52,525 nucleotides of DNA from JBDROU01 sp043809745 [NCBI: bacterium] (lineage in GTDB: Bacteria; Elusimicrobiota; JBDRMW01), in the NCBI GenBank assembly GCA_043809745.1, contig JBDROU010000050.1, positions 1 through 52,525 of the forward strand. The letters are read 5' to 3'. Below, piece by piece: positions 26,595 to 34,473 of this stretch. The notes below the pieces were generated by a model, which searched no databases, had not been told where the DNA came from, and was given only the letters and a program-made list of their open reading frames with translations. The position numbers and the translations under genes are program-made. The first letter of the stretch is position 1. The number at the start of each line of letters is the position of its first letter.

Positions 26595-26640
26595 AATTTA
26601 ACAATAATTTTACTTGACCTTAATATGTGTTTTGTATAAT
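26595..26640 (+). promoter_or_regulatory. LAPP-type promoter
   Basis: AATTTA(A)CA (26595), ACTTGA (26612-26617), 17 bp, perfect TATAAT (26635-26640). The upstream box is one base further away than in the other copies. The ATG at 26647 is 6 bp beyond the -10, implying a leaderless transcript and excluding the upstream TTG 26614, which lies within the promoter itself. Confidence 0.65.
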
Positions 26641-26646
26641 TCTATT

Positions 26647-27393
26647 ATGCGAAAACAACTGGGTCAAGTCATAAAATTAGCATTTTATTTATATTTTGTT
26701 TTTATTCAAAGCGCTAGTAACTGTTTTGGTTTAACATTTCTTGCTCCACCTTCTTTTAGAAATGATGCAAATCCTTTAACTGTATCTCCATATTTTGAAG
26801 AACAAAAAATTAAAGCATCCGAAAAAATACCGCAATTAAAGATTCATATAAAAAGCTCCAATAAAGGTAAAGACATAGAGAGTTTTTTGAAGCTTTCTCG
26901 TATGCTTGAAGGTAATTATAGTGAAAAAGATAAATTCAGGCAATATTTGCAATATCTAAAAGCACAAAATGCGTTGCTGGAAACAAATTTAGTAAATAAA
27001 TTTTTGAACAGCAAATACGGGGTAAGATTAAGAAAAGCTCTAGCCAGGGAAGGAATTGAAGAAGTTGTAATTGATTTGATAGATTTTTATTTATGGGAAG
27101 ATTATGAAGATGCATTTGCAGTAAGTAGTATTGTCGAAAATAGCGGAGTATTGTATATTTCGATACCTGATTCTGAAGTTAATAATGAAGATGCGGCTAA
27201 AAATTGGATGCTGTTATTAATGAGCAGAATATGGGAAACAAACTGGGGACAGGATGTGTTTATTTCCGAAGGCTTAATTTTTGAGAAAGATAATGTTGAG
27301 CCAATTCTCATCGAACCTGGGATTTCTATTTCTTCTAAAGTGAACAGAAAGGCCAAAAAATTACCCGACAGGCAACTGGGAAGTTCACAATGA
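26647..27393 (+). CDS. exported LAPP-motif protein, unknown function
   Basis: No known domain is recognised. A hydrophobic signal-like segment (residues ~10-28, LAFYLYFVFIQSASNCFGL) leads directly to FLAPPS at residues 31-36. The mature part of about 210 residues is charged and mostly helical at first (LKLSRMLEGNYSEKDKF), then mixed, and contains FLNSKYGVRLRKALAREGIE and an acidic stretch DLIDFYLWEDYEDAF. It has no cysteine in the mature part and no second membrane helix. ATG 26647 is chosen, not the longer TTG frame at 26614, because the longer frame starts inside the -35 box. It lies between the OMP-like gene and the biosynthetic operon, and shares its promoter type with four other LAPP genes. 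Confidence 0.65.
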   Translation: MRKQLGQVIKLAFYLYFVFIQSASNCFGLTFLAPPSFRNDANPLTVSPYFEEQKIKASEKIPQLKIHIKSSNKGKDIESFLKLSRMLEGNYSEKDKFRQYLQYLKAQNALLETNLVNKFLNSKYGVRLRKALAREGIEEVVIDLIDFYLWEDYEDAFAVSSIVENSGVLYISIPDSEVNNEDAAKNWMLLLMSRIWETNWGQDVFISEGLIFEKDNVEPILIEPGISISSKVNRKAKKLPDRQLGSSQ

Positions 27394-27522
27394 TTAAAAT
27401 ATTTCTTAAGCAACTAAATAATAGCTACAATCTGCCGCCTAAATTCAGCACATCGCATTTGCTAATGTAATCATCTAAAAAAGAATAGCTAAAAAGCCGA
27501 GTATTTAATAAAATACTAGGAA

Positions 27523-28581
27523 ATGGATAATATAACTCAGTTTAGTTTTAAAAGAGTAGAAACAGTCCAAAAGAAACTAAAGGATTATTCCGGGTATCTT
27601 ATATGCGATCCGGTCAATTTATTTTATTTAACCGGTTTCAGCGACGCAGATGTTTTGTTTGTAATATGTAAGAATCAATTGTTTTTTTTCCTGCCTGAGA
27701 TGTTAATTAATCAGTTCAAGAATAGATTCCCCGCAGCGCGATGTATTAGATTAAATAAATTACCAAAAGATCTCGATGTGTTAAAGAAAGAGCGGATTAA
27801 AAAGGTTATAATAGATACTAAGAGAATTTCCTACGATTTCGGTCAGAAAATTTCTAAAAATAAATATTTTTTATATGAGTTTATAAAAGAGGACACTATT
27901 TTAGATAAAATGCGAATGATTAAAGATAAATATGAGATAAATTGTATAAGTAAGGCCTGTGAAATTGCTGCAAAAACATTTAAATGGGTTAGAGGCATTG
28001 TCAAAATGGGGATGACTGAAGAGTATCTTGCCCGCTTAATTAAGCAAAAAATGCTTTCACTAGGAGCGGATGGAGTTAGTTTTGAGCCGATAGTGGCATT
28101 TGGAAGCAATACCAGCTACCCTCACTACGTAAGCAGTAATACAAAAATAGGCAAACAGGGGCCTCTACTGCTGGATTTTGGCTGCAGTTTTAAAGGGTAC
28201 AATTCTGACTTGACAAGAACAATATATTTAGGTAGAATCTCAAAATTATATGATAAAATATATCAAATTGTTTCGTTGGCTCAAGAGAAAGCCATCAGTT
28301 TGATAAGACCCGGGAAAGCTCTCTTAAAGGTTGATAAAACTGCCCGTGATATTATCGGATCGAAAGGATATAAGAAATATTTCACTCATTCTTTGGGTCA
28401 TGGGATAGGTCTTGAGGTGCATGAGTTCCCGAGAGTAAGCAAGAAAAGCAGCGACAAAGCAGCCTCAGGCATGGTTTTGACAGTTGAGCCGGGTATATAT
28501 GTTCCCGGTTTTGGCGGAGTTAGAATTGAGGATGTTGTTTTGGTAACTAATAGCGGTTGTGATGTATTGACTGAATTATAA
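27523..28581 (+). CDS. M24 metallopeptidase, Xaa-Pro aminopeptidase/dipeptidase type
   Basis: The 352-aa protein has the creatinase-like N-terminal domain (YLICDPVNLFYLTGFSDADVLF) and the pita-bread catalytic domain. Metal ligands are visible: Asp in LLLDFGCSFKGYNSDLTRT (two aspartates 11 apart), His in FTHSLGHGIGLEVHEFPR, Glu in VLTVEPGIYV, and Glu in GVRIEDVVLV. It removes an N-terminal residue next to proline or cleaves Xaa-Pro dipeptides in the cytoplasm. The gene precedes efp, accB and accC, a common conserved order in bacteria. The ATG follows AGGAA. An AT hairpin (AGTATTT/AAATACT, 27500-27517) overlaps its leader. Confidence 0.9.
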   Translation: MDNITQFSFKRVETVQKKLKDYSGYLICDPVNLFYLTGFSDADVLFVICKNQLFFFLPEMLINQFKNRFPAARCIRLNKLPKDLDVLKKERIKKVIIDTKRISYDFGQKISKNKYFLYEFIKEDTILDKMRMIKDKYEINCISKACEIAAKTFKWVRGIVKMGMTEEYLARLIKQKMLSLGADGVSFEPIVAFGSNTSYPHYVSSNTKIGKQGPLLLDFGCSFKGYNSDLTRTIYLGRISKLYDKIYQIVSLAQEKAISLIRPGKALLKVDKTARDIIGSKGYKKYFTHSLGHGIGLEVHEFPRVSKKSSDKAASGMVLTVEPGIYVPGFGGVRIEDVVLVTNSGCDVLTEL

Positions 28582-28640
28582 GAGAATTTCTAATAAAAAA
28601 GCTTCTAAATCAAATTACATATAAGAAGGTATTATAAGAG

Positions 28641-29198
28641 ATGATTACAACAGGTGATTTCAGGAATGGTTTAAATATTGAAGTTGATAATGATTTTTAT
28701 ACGGTTGTTTGGTTTCAGCACCATAAACCCGGGAAGGGCGGAGCTGTGCTCAGGGTTAAAATAAAAAATATACATACGGGCGCGATTACCGAAAGAACTT
28801 TTAAGTCCGGCGAGAGATTCCGCGAGGTGAATTTAGAGAGGAAAAGGGAACAATTTCTGTATCGGGATGGGGATATCTTCCATTTTATGAATATGGAAAC
28901 TTACGATCAGATTGAGCTGGGGTTGGATACGGTAGGTGAAAATGCAGTTTTTTTTAAGGAGAATATGGAAGTTTCATTATTAATGCTGGAAGATAAAATC
29001 ATTGGATTGGAGCTGCCCAATTCTGTGGACTTGAAGGTTGAATATACAGAACCCGGGATTAAAGGCGATACCGTTAATAATGTGCTTAAGCAAGCTGAAC
29101 TTGAAACAGGGGTTCAGATTAAGGTCCCTTTATTTATTAATATCGGGGATATTGTTCGTGTTGATACGCGTACAAGAGAATATATAGGACGGGCATAA
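28641..29198 (+). CDS. efp: translation elongation factor P
   Basis: EF-P relieves ribosome stalling at polyproline stretches. The length (185 aa) and three OB-like beta-barrel domains are standard. The domain I loop reads HHKPGKGGAVLRVK, so a lysine is present at the position modified by EpmA-type or other modification systems in other bacteria. The C-terminal signature includes GDIVRVDTRTREYIGRA. The gene lies between the M24 peptidase and accB. Several proteins in this window have PP pairs (LAPP, IMPP), so EF-P would matter for their synthesis; that link is my inference. The start ATG is at 28641 with AAGAG upstream. Confidence 0.95.
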   Translation: MITTGDFRNGLNIEVDNDFYTVVWFQHHKPGKGGAVLRVKIKNIHTGAITERTFKSGERFREVNLERKREQFLYRDGDIFHFMNMETYDQIELGLDTVGENAVFFKENMEVSLLMLEDKIIGLELPNSVDLKVEYTEPGIKGDTVNNVLKQAELETGVQIKVPLFINIGDIVRVDTRTREYIGRA

Positions 29199-29201
29199 AA
29201 A

Positions 29202-29660
29202 ATGGAAAAAAAACAAATTTCGAAAATTATCAACTTTGTAAAAGAAACAGATCTGACGGAGTTTTCGCTGGAAAAAAACGAGTCTAAGATTTATTTTCGC
29301 AGACGGATTGATCACAGCAAAGGTCAAAAGTTTCAAAATGGGAGTACTGCGGTTTTAGACGAAGAACAAATCAAAAATGAGGCAGAAGAAGAGAAGAAAA
29401 AATTTACTCCTATATGTTCAGTGATGGTAGGAACGTTCTACCATTCGATTTCAAAAGATAGGCCGCCTTTTGTTATCGAAGGGAATACGGTTATGCCTGG
29501 CCAGAAAATCGGGGTTATAGAGGCTATGAAGATTATGAAAGATGTTTTAAGCACTGTGGAAGGAAAGATTGTCAAGATACTTGTTGAAAATAATAATCAT
29601 GTAGAATACGGACAAGAACTATTTTTGGTTGATACTAGTGTAAAAGGGAAGAAGAAATAA
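29202..29660 (+). CDS. accB: biotin carboxyl carrier protein of acetyl-CoA carboxylase
   Basis: BCCP carries biotin between the biotin carboxylase and carboxyltransferase during malonyl-CoA synthesis. The 152-aa protein has an N-terminal helical region, a charged linker (EEQIKNEAEEEKKK) and a C-terminal biotinyl domain. The biotinylated lysine is in IEAMKIMKDV, with the thumb region IVKILVENNNHVEYGQ. The ATG follows efp by 3 bp and accC lies 51 bp downstream, so efp-accB-accC are one transcript. The carboxyltransferase genes are not in this window. Confidence 0.95.
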   Translation: MEKKQISKIINFVKETDLTEFSLEKNESKIYFRRRIDHSKGQKFQNGSTAVLDEEQIKNEAEEEKKKFTPICSVMVGTFYHSISKDRPPFVIEGNTVMPGQKIGVIEAMKIMKDVLSTVEGKIVKILVENNNHVEYGQELFLVDTSVKGKKK

Positions 29661-29711
29661 AATAGAAGAGATCTCATAGGAATAGAAAATAATAATTAAT
29701 TTGAGGCATAT

Positions 29712-31085
29712 ATGTTTAAAAAAGTTTTAGTTGCTAATCGCGGTGAAATTGCAGTTAGGATTATCGGAGCTTGCAAGGAACTCGGGTTGAAAACAGTTGC
29801 TGTTCATTCTGATATAGATAAAGAGAGCCTTCATGTTAAGATAGCAGATGAGACCGTTTGTATCGGGCCCGGGCCCGCTACGGATAGTTACCTCAACATA
29901 CCTAATATAGTTTCTGCCGCGGAAATAAGCGGGGCAGATGCCATACATCCCGGGTACGGGTTCTTAGCAGAAAATACTTATTTTGCTGACGTGTGTGAGT
30001 CGTGTCATATTAAATTTATAGGTCCTTCCAAAAAGGCTATTGAGAATATGGGTAATAAATCGCAGGCCAGGAAGATTATGAAAAAAGCAGGTGTCCCCAT
30101 TGTGCCCGGGACTGACAGCTGCATTTCTGCCGATGATCCAGACCTGTATAAGATTGCCAAGAAGATTGGGTTCCCGATTATTGTAAAAGCTGCTGCAGGC
30201 GGCGGCGGCAAGGGCATGAGAATCGTTCAAGATGGGGAAGCGCTCAGGAGCGCGATAGCCACAGCTCAGACCGAAGCAAAGGCAAGTTTTGGAAATGAAA
30301 ATGTGTATATGGAAAAATATATTGAAGAACCGAGGCATATAGAGTTTCAAATTTTGGGAGACAGAAAAGATAAGGTTGTGTATCTTCCTGAGAGAGATTG
30401 CACTATACAAAGAAGACATCAGAAATTGATTGAAGAATCCCCGAGCCCGGTCGTTTCTTCCAGCTTGAGAAAAAAGATGGGTAAGGCGGCGCGTAAGGTT
30501 GGCGAGGCGATAGGCTATCAAACTGTTGGAACTGTGGAGTTTTTGCTTGATAAGGATGAAAATTTTTATTTTATGGAAATGAATACTAGAATCCAGGTGG
30601 AGCACCCTGTTACTGAGATGCTTGTTGGACTTGATCTGGTTAAAGAACAAATAAAGCTTGCGGCTGGGGAAAAGATCGAATATGATTCGGATGATTTTAA
30701 GCCAAAAGGTCATGTAATGGAGTGCCGGATTAATGCCGAAGATCCGTGGCAAGATTTTGTACCTTCCCCGGGACAGATTAAGGGGCTTGTTTTGCCCGGT
30801 GGTTTTGGAGTAAGGGTTGATACGCATATTTATTGCAACTATACTATACCTTCATTTTACGATTCTTTAATTGCAAAACTTGTGGTTAACGGGGGAAATA
30901 GAAGTGAGGCAATAGAAAAAATGAAGCGCGCGTTAGATGAATTTTTTATAGAAGGAATTGCTACTACTATTCCGTTCCATAAGTTGGTGATGAAAGATGA
31001 ATATTTTCAAAAAGGGACTTTTTATACAAATTTCATTCAAAAACATTTGTTAAGCAATAAAAACAATAATGGAAAAAAAGGCTAA
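29712..31085 (+). CDS. accC: biotin carboxylase subunit of acetyl-CoA carboxylase
   Basis: AccC carboxylates biotin on BCCP using ATP and bicarbonate. The 457-aa protein starts KKVLVANRGEIAVRII, has the ATP-grasp glycine loop AAGGGGKGMRIV, the biotin/bicarbonate motif EMNTRIQVEHPVTEML and the C-terminal domain (ECRINAEDP). All are standard. A 287-aa antisense frame within it is a shadow. The ATG is preceded by GAGGC. Its 3' end overlaps gmhA by 17 bp, joining fatty-acid and LPS genes in one transcript. Confidence 0.96.
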   Translation: MFKKVLVANRGEIAVRIIGACKELGLKTVAVHSDIDKESLHVKIADETVCIGPGPATDSYLNIPNIVSAAEISGADAIHPGYGFLAENTYFADVCESCHIKFIGPSKKAIENMGNKSQARKIMKKAGVPIVPGTDSCISADDPDLYKIAKKIGFPIIVKAAAGGGGKGMRIVQDGEALRSAIATAQTEAKASFGNENVYMEKYIEEPRHIEFQILGDRKDKVVYLPERDCTIQRRHQKLIEESPSPVVSSSLRKKMGKAARKVGEAIGYQTVGTVEFLLDKDENFYFMEMNTRIQVEHPVTEMLVGLDLVKEQIKLAAGEKIEYDSDDFKPKGHVMECRINAEDPWQDFVPSPGQIKGLVLPGGFGVRVDTHIYCNYTIPSFYDSLIAKLVVNGGNRSEAIEKMKRALDEFFIEGIATTIPFHKLVMKDEYFQKGTFYTNFIQKHLLSNKNNNGKKG

Positions 31086-31620
31086 AGAATTTCTGGCTAG
31101 TACAAAAACAGCGGTTAACAAACTGGAAATAGATCAAGTTGTTGGGCTTTCCAGGAAGATCAAATCATCATTATCAAAGGGCGGTAAGTTGATAGCATTC
31201 GGTAATGGCGGGTCCGCTGCCGATGCTCAGCATCTTGTTGCAGAACTGGTAGTGCGGTTCGAAAAGGATAGGGCTCCTATAAGCGCGATAGCTCTAACAA
31301 CAAATACCTCTGTGCTTACAGCTGCCGGAAATGATTTTGGTTTTGAGGAAATATTTTCTAAGCAAATAGAAGCTCTTGCCTGTAAAGATGATGTTGTTGT
31401 TGCATTGAGCACAAGCGGGACATCGCCGAACATATTAAAGGGTGTTGCTGCTGCCAAAGAAAAAGAATGTTTTACTGTAGGTTTTACCGGTAAATCCGGT
31501 GGGAAGTTAAAGAGCATAACGGATCTTTGCATAAGTATCGATTCCAGCAGAACTGCTGATATTCAGGTTTGTCATATAGCGTTACTGCATCTTTTGTGTT
31601 TTTTAATTGAGAGTGACTAA
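31069..31620 (+). CDS. gmhA: sedoheptulose-7-phosphate isomerase
   Basis: GmhA converts sedoheptulose-7-phosphate to D-glycero-D-manno-heptose-7-phosphate, the first step of LPS heptose synthesis. The 183-aa SIS-domain protein contains FGNGGSAADAQHLVAELVVRF, the phosphate-binding serine motif ALSTSGTSPNILKG and the C-terminal HIALLHLLC. The start ATG at 31069 lies inside the accC 3' end. The following gene encodes the adenylyltransferase of the same pathway. The kinase and phosphatase steps are not seen in this window. Confidence 0.93.
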   Translation: MEKKAKEFLASTKTAVNKLEIDQVVGLSRKIKSSLSKGGKLIAFGNGGSAADAQHLVAELVVRFEKDRAPISAIALTTNTSVLTAAGNDFGFEEIFSKQIEALACKDDVVVALSTSGTSPNILKGVAAAKEKECFTVGFTGKSGGKLKSITDLCISIDSSRTADIQVCHIALLHLLCFLIESD

Positions 31621-31623
31621 AAA

Positions 31624-32088
31624 GTGGATAAGTATAAGAGTTTAAAACAGTTAAAACGAATTATTTCCTTCTTGCGTTCAAAGAGTAAAAGGATAGTTTT
31701 TACAAACGGGTGTTTCGATTTGCTTCACAGCGGTCATGTTAGACTCCTTTCAAAAGCGAAATCATTAGGTGATGTGCTGATTATCGGTTTGAATTCTGAT
31801 AATTCTGTTAGACGGATAAAAAAGAAGGGCAGACCTGTTCAGAACTTAATAGATAGGGTTGTTTTATTGACAGCTCTTGAGAGCGTTGATTATATAATAA
31901 GTTTTAATGAAGATACGCCTGATAAACTCATCAAGAATTTACGGCCGGATGTTTTGGTAAAAGGCGGTGATTATAAGCTGAAAGATATTGTGGGCAGAGA
32001 ATATGTTAAAAAGGTTGTTCGGGTAAAGCTTAAAAAGAACAAATCAACAACGAATTTAATTAAAAAGATAAAAAAAGTTTTGGCTTAA
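31624..32088 (+). CDS. heptose-1-phosphate adenylyltransferase (HldE C-terminal type)
   Basis: The 154-aa nucleotidyltransferase activates D-glycero-beta-D-manno-heptose-1-phosphate to ADP-heptose. It shows the HxGH motif in FTNGCFDLLHSGHVRLL, GLNSDNSVRRIKKKGRP and the KGGDYKLKDIVGREYV segment. It equals the RfaE2/HldE C-terminal domain as a separate gene; the kinase domain usually fused in front is absent. GTG 31624 is the start, 3 bp after gmhA. The pairing with gmhA supports the assignment and an LPS-type envelope. Confidence 0.9.
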   Translation: MDKYKSLKQLKRIISFLRSKSKRIVFTNGCFDLLHSGHVRLLSKAKSLGDVLIIGLNSDNSVRRIKKKGRPVQNLIDRVVLLTALESVDYIISFNEDTPDKLIKNLRPDVLVKGGDYKLKDIVGREYVKKVVRVKLKKNKSTTNLIKKIKKVLA

Positions 32089-32089
32089 A

Positions 32090-32524
32090 ATGAAAAGAAA
32101 AATAATGGACAAGAATATTATAAAAGTTATTGATGTTAATGTTAACAGGGCAAGGGAAGGTTTGAGGGTAATAGAAGATACCGTCCGGCTTATAAAAAGA
32201 GACAGTTTTTTTTTTAAGCAATTAAGGTCTTTTAGACATAAGGTAAGCGAGTTGTTTAAATCCGGAGAAACAGAGTTAATTGCGGCCAGAACGGCGAATT
32301 CAGATATAGGCAGAAGTTCCCGGCAGCTTGCTTATAGAGATGTGGATAATATAGTTAAGGCTAATTTCAAAAGAGTTCAGGAATCATTGAGGGTGCTGGA
32401 GGAATATTCCCGTCTTTGCTTCAAGGACAAGGTTCAAGATATCAAACGTATCAGGTTTAAGATATACTCGCTTGAGAAACGGTATTATGAGCAATACAAG
32501 GTTGTTCAAGCTTTATATTATTAG
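32090..32524 (+). CDS. ThiD2-like hydroxymethylpyrimidine-phosphate kinase domain
   Basis: The 144-aa helical protein carries DVNVNRAREGLRVIEDTVRL near the N-terminus and VKANFKRVQESLRVLEEYSR later, two related segments that match the ThiD2 domain found fused in front of ThiE in several phyla. ThiD2 has been reported to be a strictly monofunctional HMP-phosphate kinase. Here it is a separate frame, but its last 38 bp overlap thiE, which looks like a split or not-yet-fused version of the bifunctional protein. The start may be ATG 32090 or ATG 32105. Neighbours thiE and thiC complete most of the pyrimidine/TMP branch. Confidence 0.75.
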   Translation: MKRKIMDKNIIKVIDVNVNRAREGLRVIEDTVRLIKRDSFFFKQLRSFRHKVSELFKSGETELIAARTANSDIGRSSRQLAYRDVDNIVKANFKRVQESLRVLEEYSRLCFKDKVQDIKRIRFKIYSLEKRYYEQYKVVQALYY

Positions 32525-33134
32525 TACAATCCCTTCAGATAAAGCTGAATATATCCAGATGGCCGAAGAGTCAGCTAAAGGCGGGGCAGATGTATTCCAG
32601 CTTAGAGTTAAGAATTTGCCGGATAAAGAATTCCTCGCACAGGCAAAAAAAGTAAAAGCTATATGTGCTAGATATAATGTTCTTTTTATAATAAATGACA
32701 GAGTTGATATCACGCTTGCCTGTCAGGCAGATGGTGTGCATCTCGGGCAGGATGACATGCCTTTACAAACTGCTCGAGAAATACTTGGAAAAGATAAAAT
32801 AATCGGATGTTCCACGCATTCATTAGAACAGGCATTAAAAGCCGAAGAAGAAGGTGCTGATTATATTGGAGTAGGCCCGATATTCTCTACCCCTACAAAG
32901 CCTGATTATAAAGAAGTTGGGGTTGAGCTGATAGAAAAAGTAAGCAAAAAAATAAATATACCATTTGTGGCTATCGGCGGTATAAATTTGGATAATCTTG
33001 AGAGTTGCCTTAATGCAGGAGCTAGAGCTGTTGCGGTTGTAAGGGCTGTAAGCGGCTCAAATGATATAAAGAAAAATGCGGAGTTGTTTAAAGAAAGGAT
33101 AGATAAACACCGGCACAGCGGAATTTGTGTTTAA
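32487..33134 (+). CDS. thiE: thiamine-phosphate synthase
   Basis: ThiE couples HMP-pyrophosphate with thiazole phosphate to form thiamine phosphate. The protein (215 aa from ATG 32487) shows a TIM-barrel with QLRVKNLPD, FIINDRVDITLACQADGVHLGQDDMP, GCSTHSLEQALKAEEEGADYIGVGPIFSTPTKP described as separate motifs, and the VAIGGINLDN phosphate-binding loop. The frame is open from TTG 32472, but the ATG is preferred. It overlaps the ThiD2-like gene by 38 bp and is followed by thiC after 19 bp. No TPP riboswitch can fit in these gaps. Confidence 0.93.
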   Translation: MSNTRLFKLYIISTIPSDKAEYIQMAEESAKGGADVFQLRVKNLPDKEFLAQAKKVKAICARYNVLFIINDRVDITLACQADGVHLGQDDMPLQTAREILGKDKIIGCSTHSLEQALKAEEEGADYIGVGPIFSTPTKPDYKEVGVELIEKVSKKINIPFVAIGGINLDNLESCLNAGARAVAVVRAVSGSNDIKKNAELFKERIDKHRHSGICV

Positions 33135-33153
33135 TTAAATAGTATTAAGCGAA

Positions 33154-34473
33154 ATGGAAAACTTAATTGAAGTCTTAAAACTCGGAGAAATACCTGAAGT
33201 AATTGAAGAAATTGCTTTTAAGGAAAGTATTTCAACAGATATATTAGTTCAGCGCATACTCGACGGGAAAGCAGTGATTCTTAATAACAGTAACCACAAA
33301 TTGAATTCTGATAATGTGTGCGCTATTGGAGAAGGATTAAAAACAAAGGTAAACGCTAATATCGGGACCTCTTCAGATTCGCCCGATTTATATAAAGAGA
33401 TTAGGAAACTTTCAATTGCTATTCAGTCAGGTGCTGATACCGTAATGGATCTGTCAACAAGCGGCAATATAGCAGATATTAGAAAAGCTTTGCTGTCTGC
33501 TTGCACGGTTCCTTTTGGGACTGTTCCGATTTATGAGATGATTTGCGGTATGGTTTTAAAAGGAAAAAATATCAGGGATATGGATCCGGAGATGATGTTT
33601 GATACTATAATAAAACAGGCTGAAGACGGCGTCGATTTCATGACCATACATTGCGGTGTCACACGTCAGACTGTAGAGGTATTGAAACACTATAAAAGAT
33701 TGGCCGGGATAGTAAGCCGCGGAGGAGCTTTTCTTGCAGAATGGATCTTGACTAATAACAAAGAAAATCCTTTTTACGAGCATTTTGACAGATTATTGGA
33801 GATTGCCAAGAAATATAATCTGATTTTAAGTTTAGGTGATGGTTTAAGGCCTGGTTGTCTTGCAGATGCAAGTGATTCAGCTCAACTGTCGGAATTATAT
33901 GTCCTTGGAGAATTAACAAAAATTGCCTGGCATGCCGGAGTAGGGGTAATAATAGAGGGTCCCGGACATCTGCCTTTACATCAGATTAAAGCGAATATAG
34001 AGCTTCAGAAAAGTGTTTGTAATGGCGCTCCGTTCTATGTTTTAGGGCCTTTGGTTTGCGATATCGCACCGGGTTATGATCATATTACATCTGCTATCGG
34101 CGGAGCAATAGCCGCAAGTCACGGAGCAGATTTTTTATGTTATGTGACGCCTTCAGAGCATATAGGGATACCTACAGAGGAGGATGTTAAACAGGGAGTT
34201 ATCGCCTCCAGAATCAGCGCGCATGCAGGTGATATAGCTAAGGGAATACCAAATTCAATGGAATGGGATAATAGGATTTCTTTAGCCAGGAAAAGGCTTG
34301 ATTGGAAAACCCAGGAGGAGTTGTCTATAGATCCTCAAACTTTTAGGAATATAAGACAAAGAGTTAAGCTTAAAGAAAATGATGTATGCAGTATGTGCGG
34401 TACATTTTGTTCAATGAGGGAGATGAACCGGGTATTTAATAATGAAAAAGAAGAAGTTAAGCTAAAAAAATGA
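33154..34473 (+). CDS. thiC: phosphomethylpyrimidine synthase, short form
   Basis: ThiC is the radical-SAM-type enzyme that rearranges AIR to HMP-phosphate. The 439-aa protein has the characteristic VNANIGTSSDSPDL, TVMDLSTSGNI, MTIHCGVTR, ILSLGDGLRPGC, EGPGHLPLHQI, and a C-terminal cluster motif CSMCGTFCSM. The cysteine spacing is CX2CX3C, one residue shorter than the CX2CX4C of the long bacterial/plant form, and the N-terminal extension of that form is missing. It therefore belongs to the short ThiC group. Its stop overlaps thrB by 4 bp (ATGA). There is no upstream riboswitch, so thiamine control, if any, must act elsewhere. Confidence 0.95.
   Translation: MENLIEVLKLGEIPEVIEEIAFKESISTDILVQRILDGKAVILNNSNHKLNSDNVCAIGEGLKTKVNANIGTSSDSPDLYKEIRKLSIAIQSGADTVMDLSTSGNIADIRKALLSACTVPFGTVPIYEMICGMVLKGKNIRDMDPEMMFDTIIKQAEDGVDFMTIHCGVTRQTVEVLKHYKRLAGIVSRGGAFLAEWILTNNKENPFYEHFDRLLEIAKKYNLILSLGDGLRPGCLADASDSAQLSELYVLGELTKIAWHAGVGVIIEGPGHLPLHQIKANIELQKSVCNGAPFYVLGPLVCDIAPGYDHITSAIGGAIAASHGADFLCYVTPSEHIGIPTEEDVKQGVIASRISAHAGDIAKGIPNSMEWDNRISLARKRLDWKTQEELSIDPQTFRNIRQRVKLKENDVCSMCGTFCSMREMNRVFNNEKEEVKLKK

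Noticed and set aside
26614-26646. Earlier TTG start for the LAPP gene at 26647
   Set aside because: The TTG is part of the -35 element ACTTGA and would be upstream of the transcription start.
29964-30827. 287-codon frame antisense to accC
   Set aside because: It is a shadow of the very well conserved accC frame, with no independent ribosome-binding site or recognisable domain.
32400-33160. TPP riboswitch for the thi genes
   Set aside because: The thi genes overlap or are separated by 19 bp, leaving no room for an aptamer, and no THI-box-like sequence is seen.
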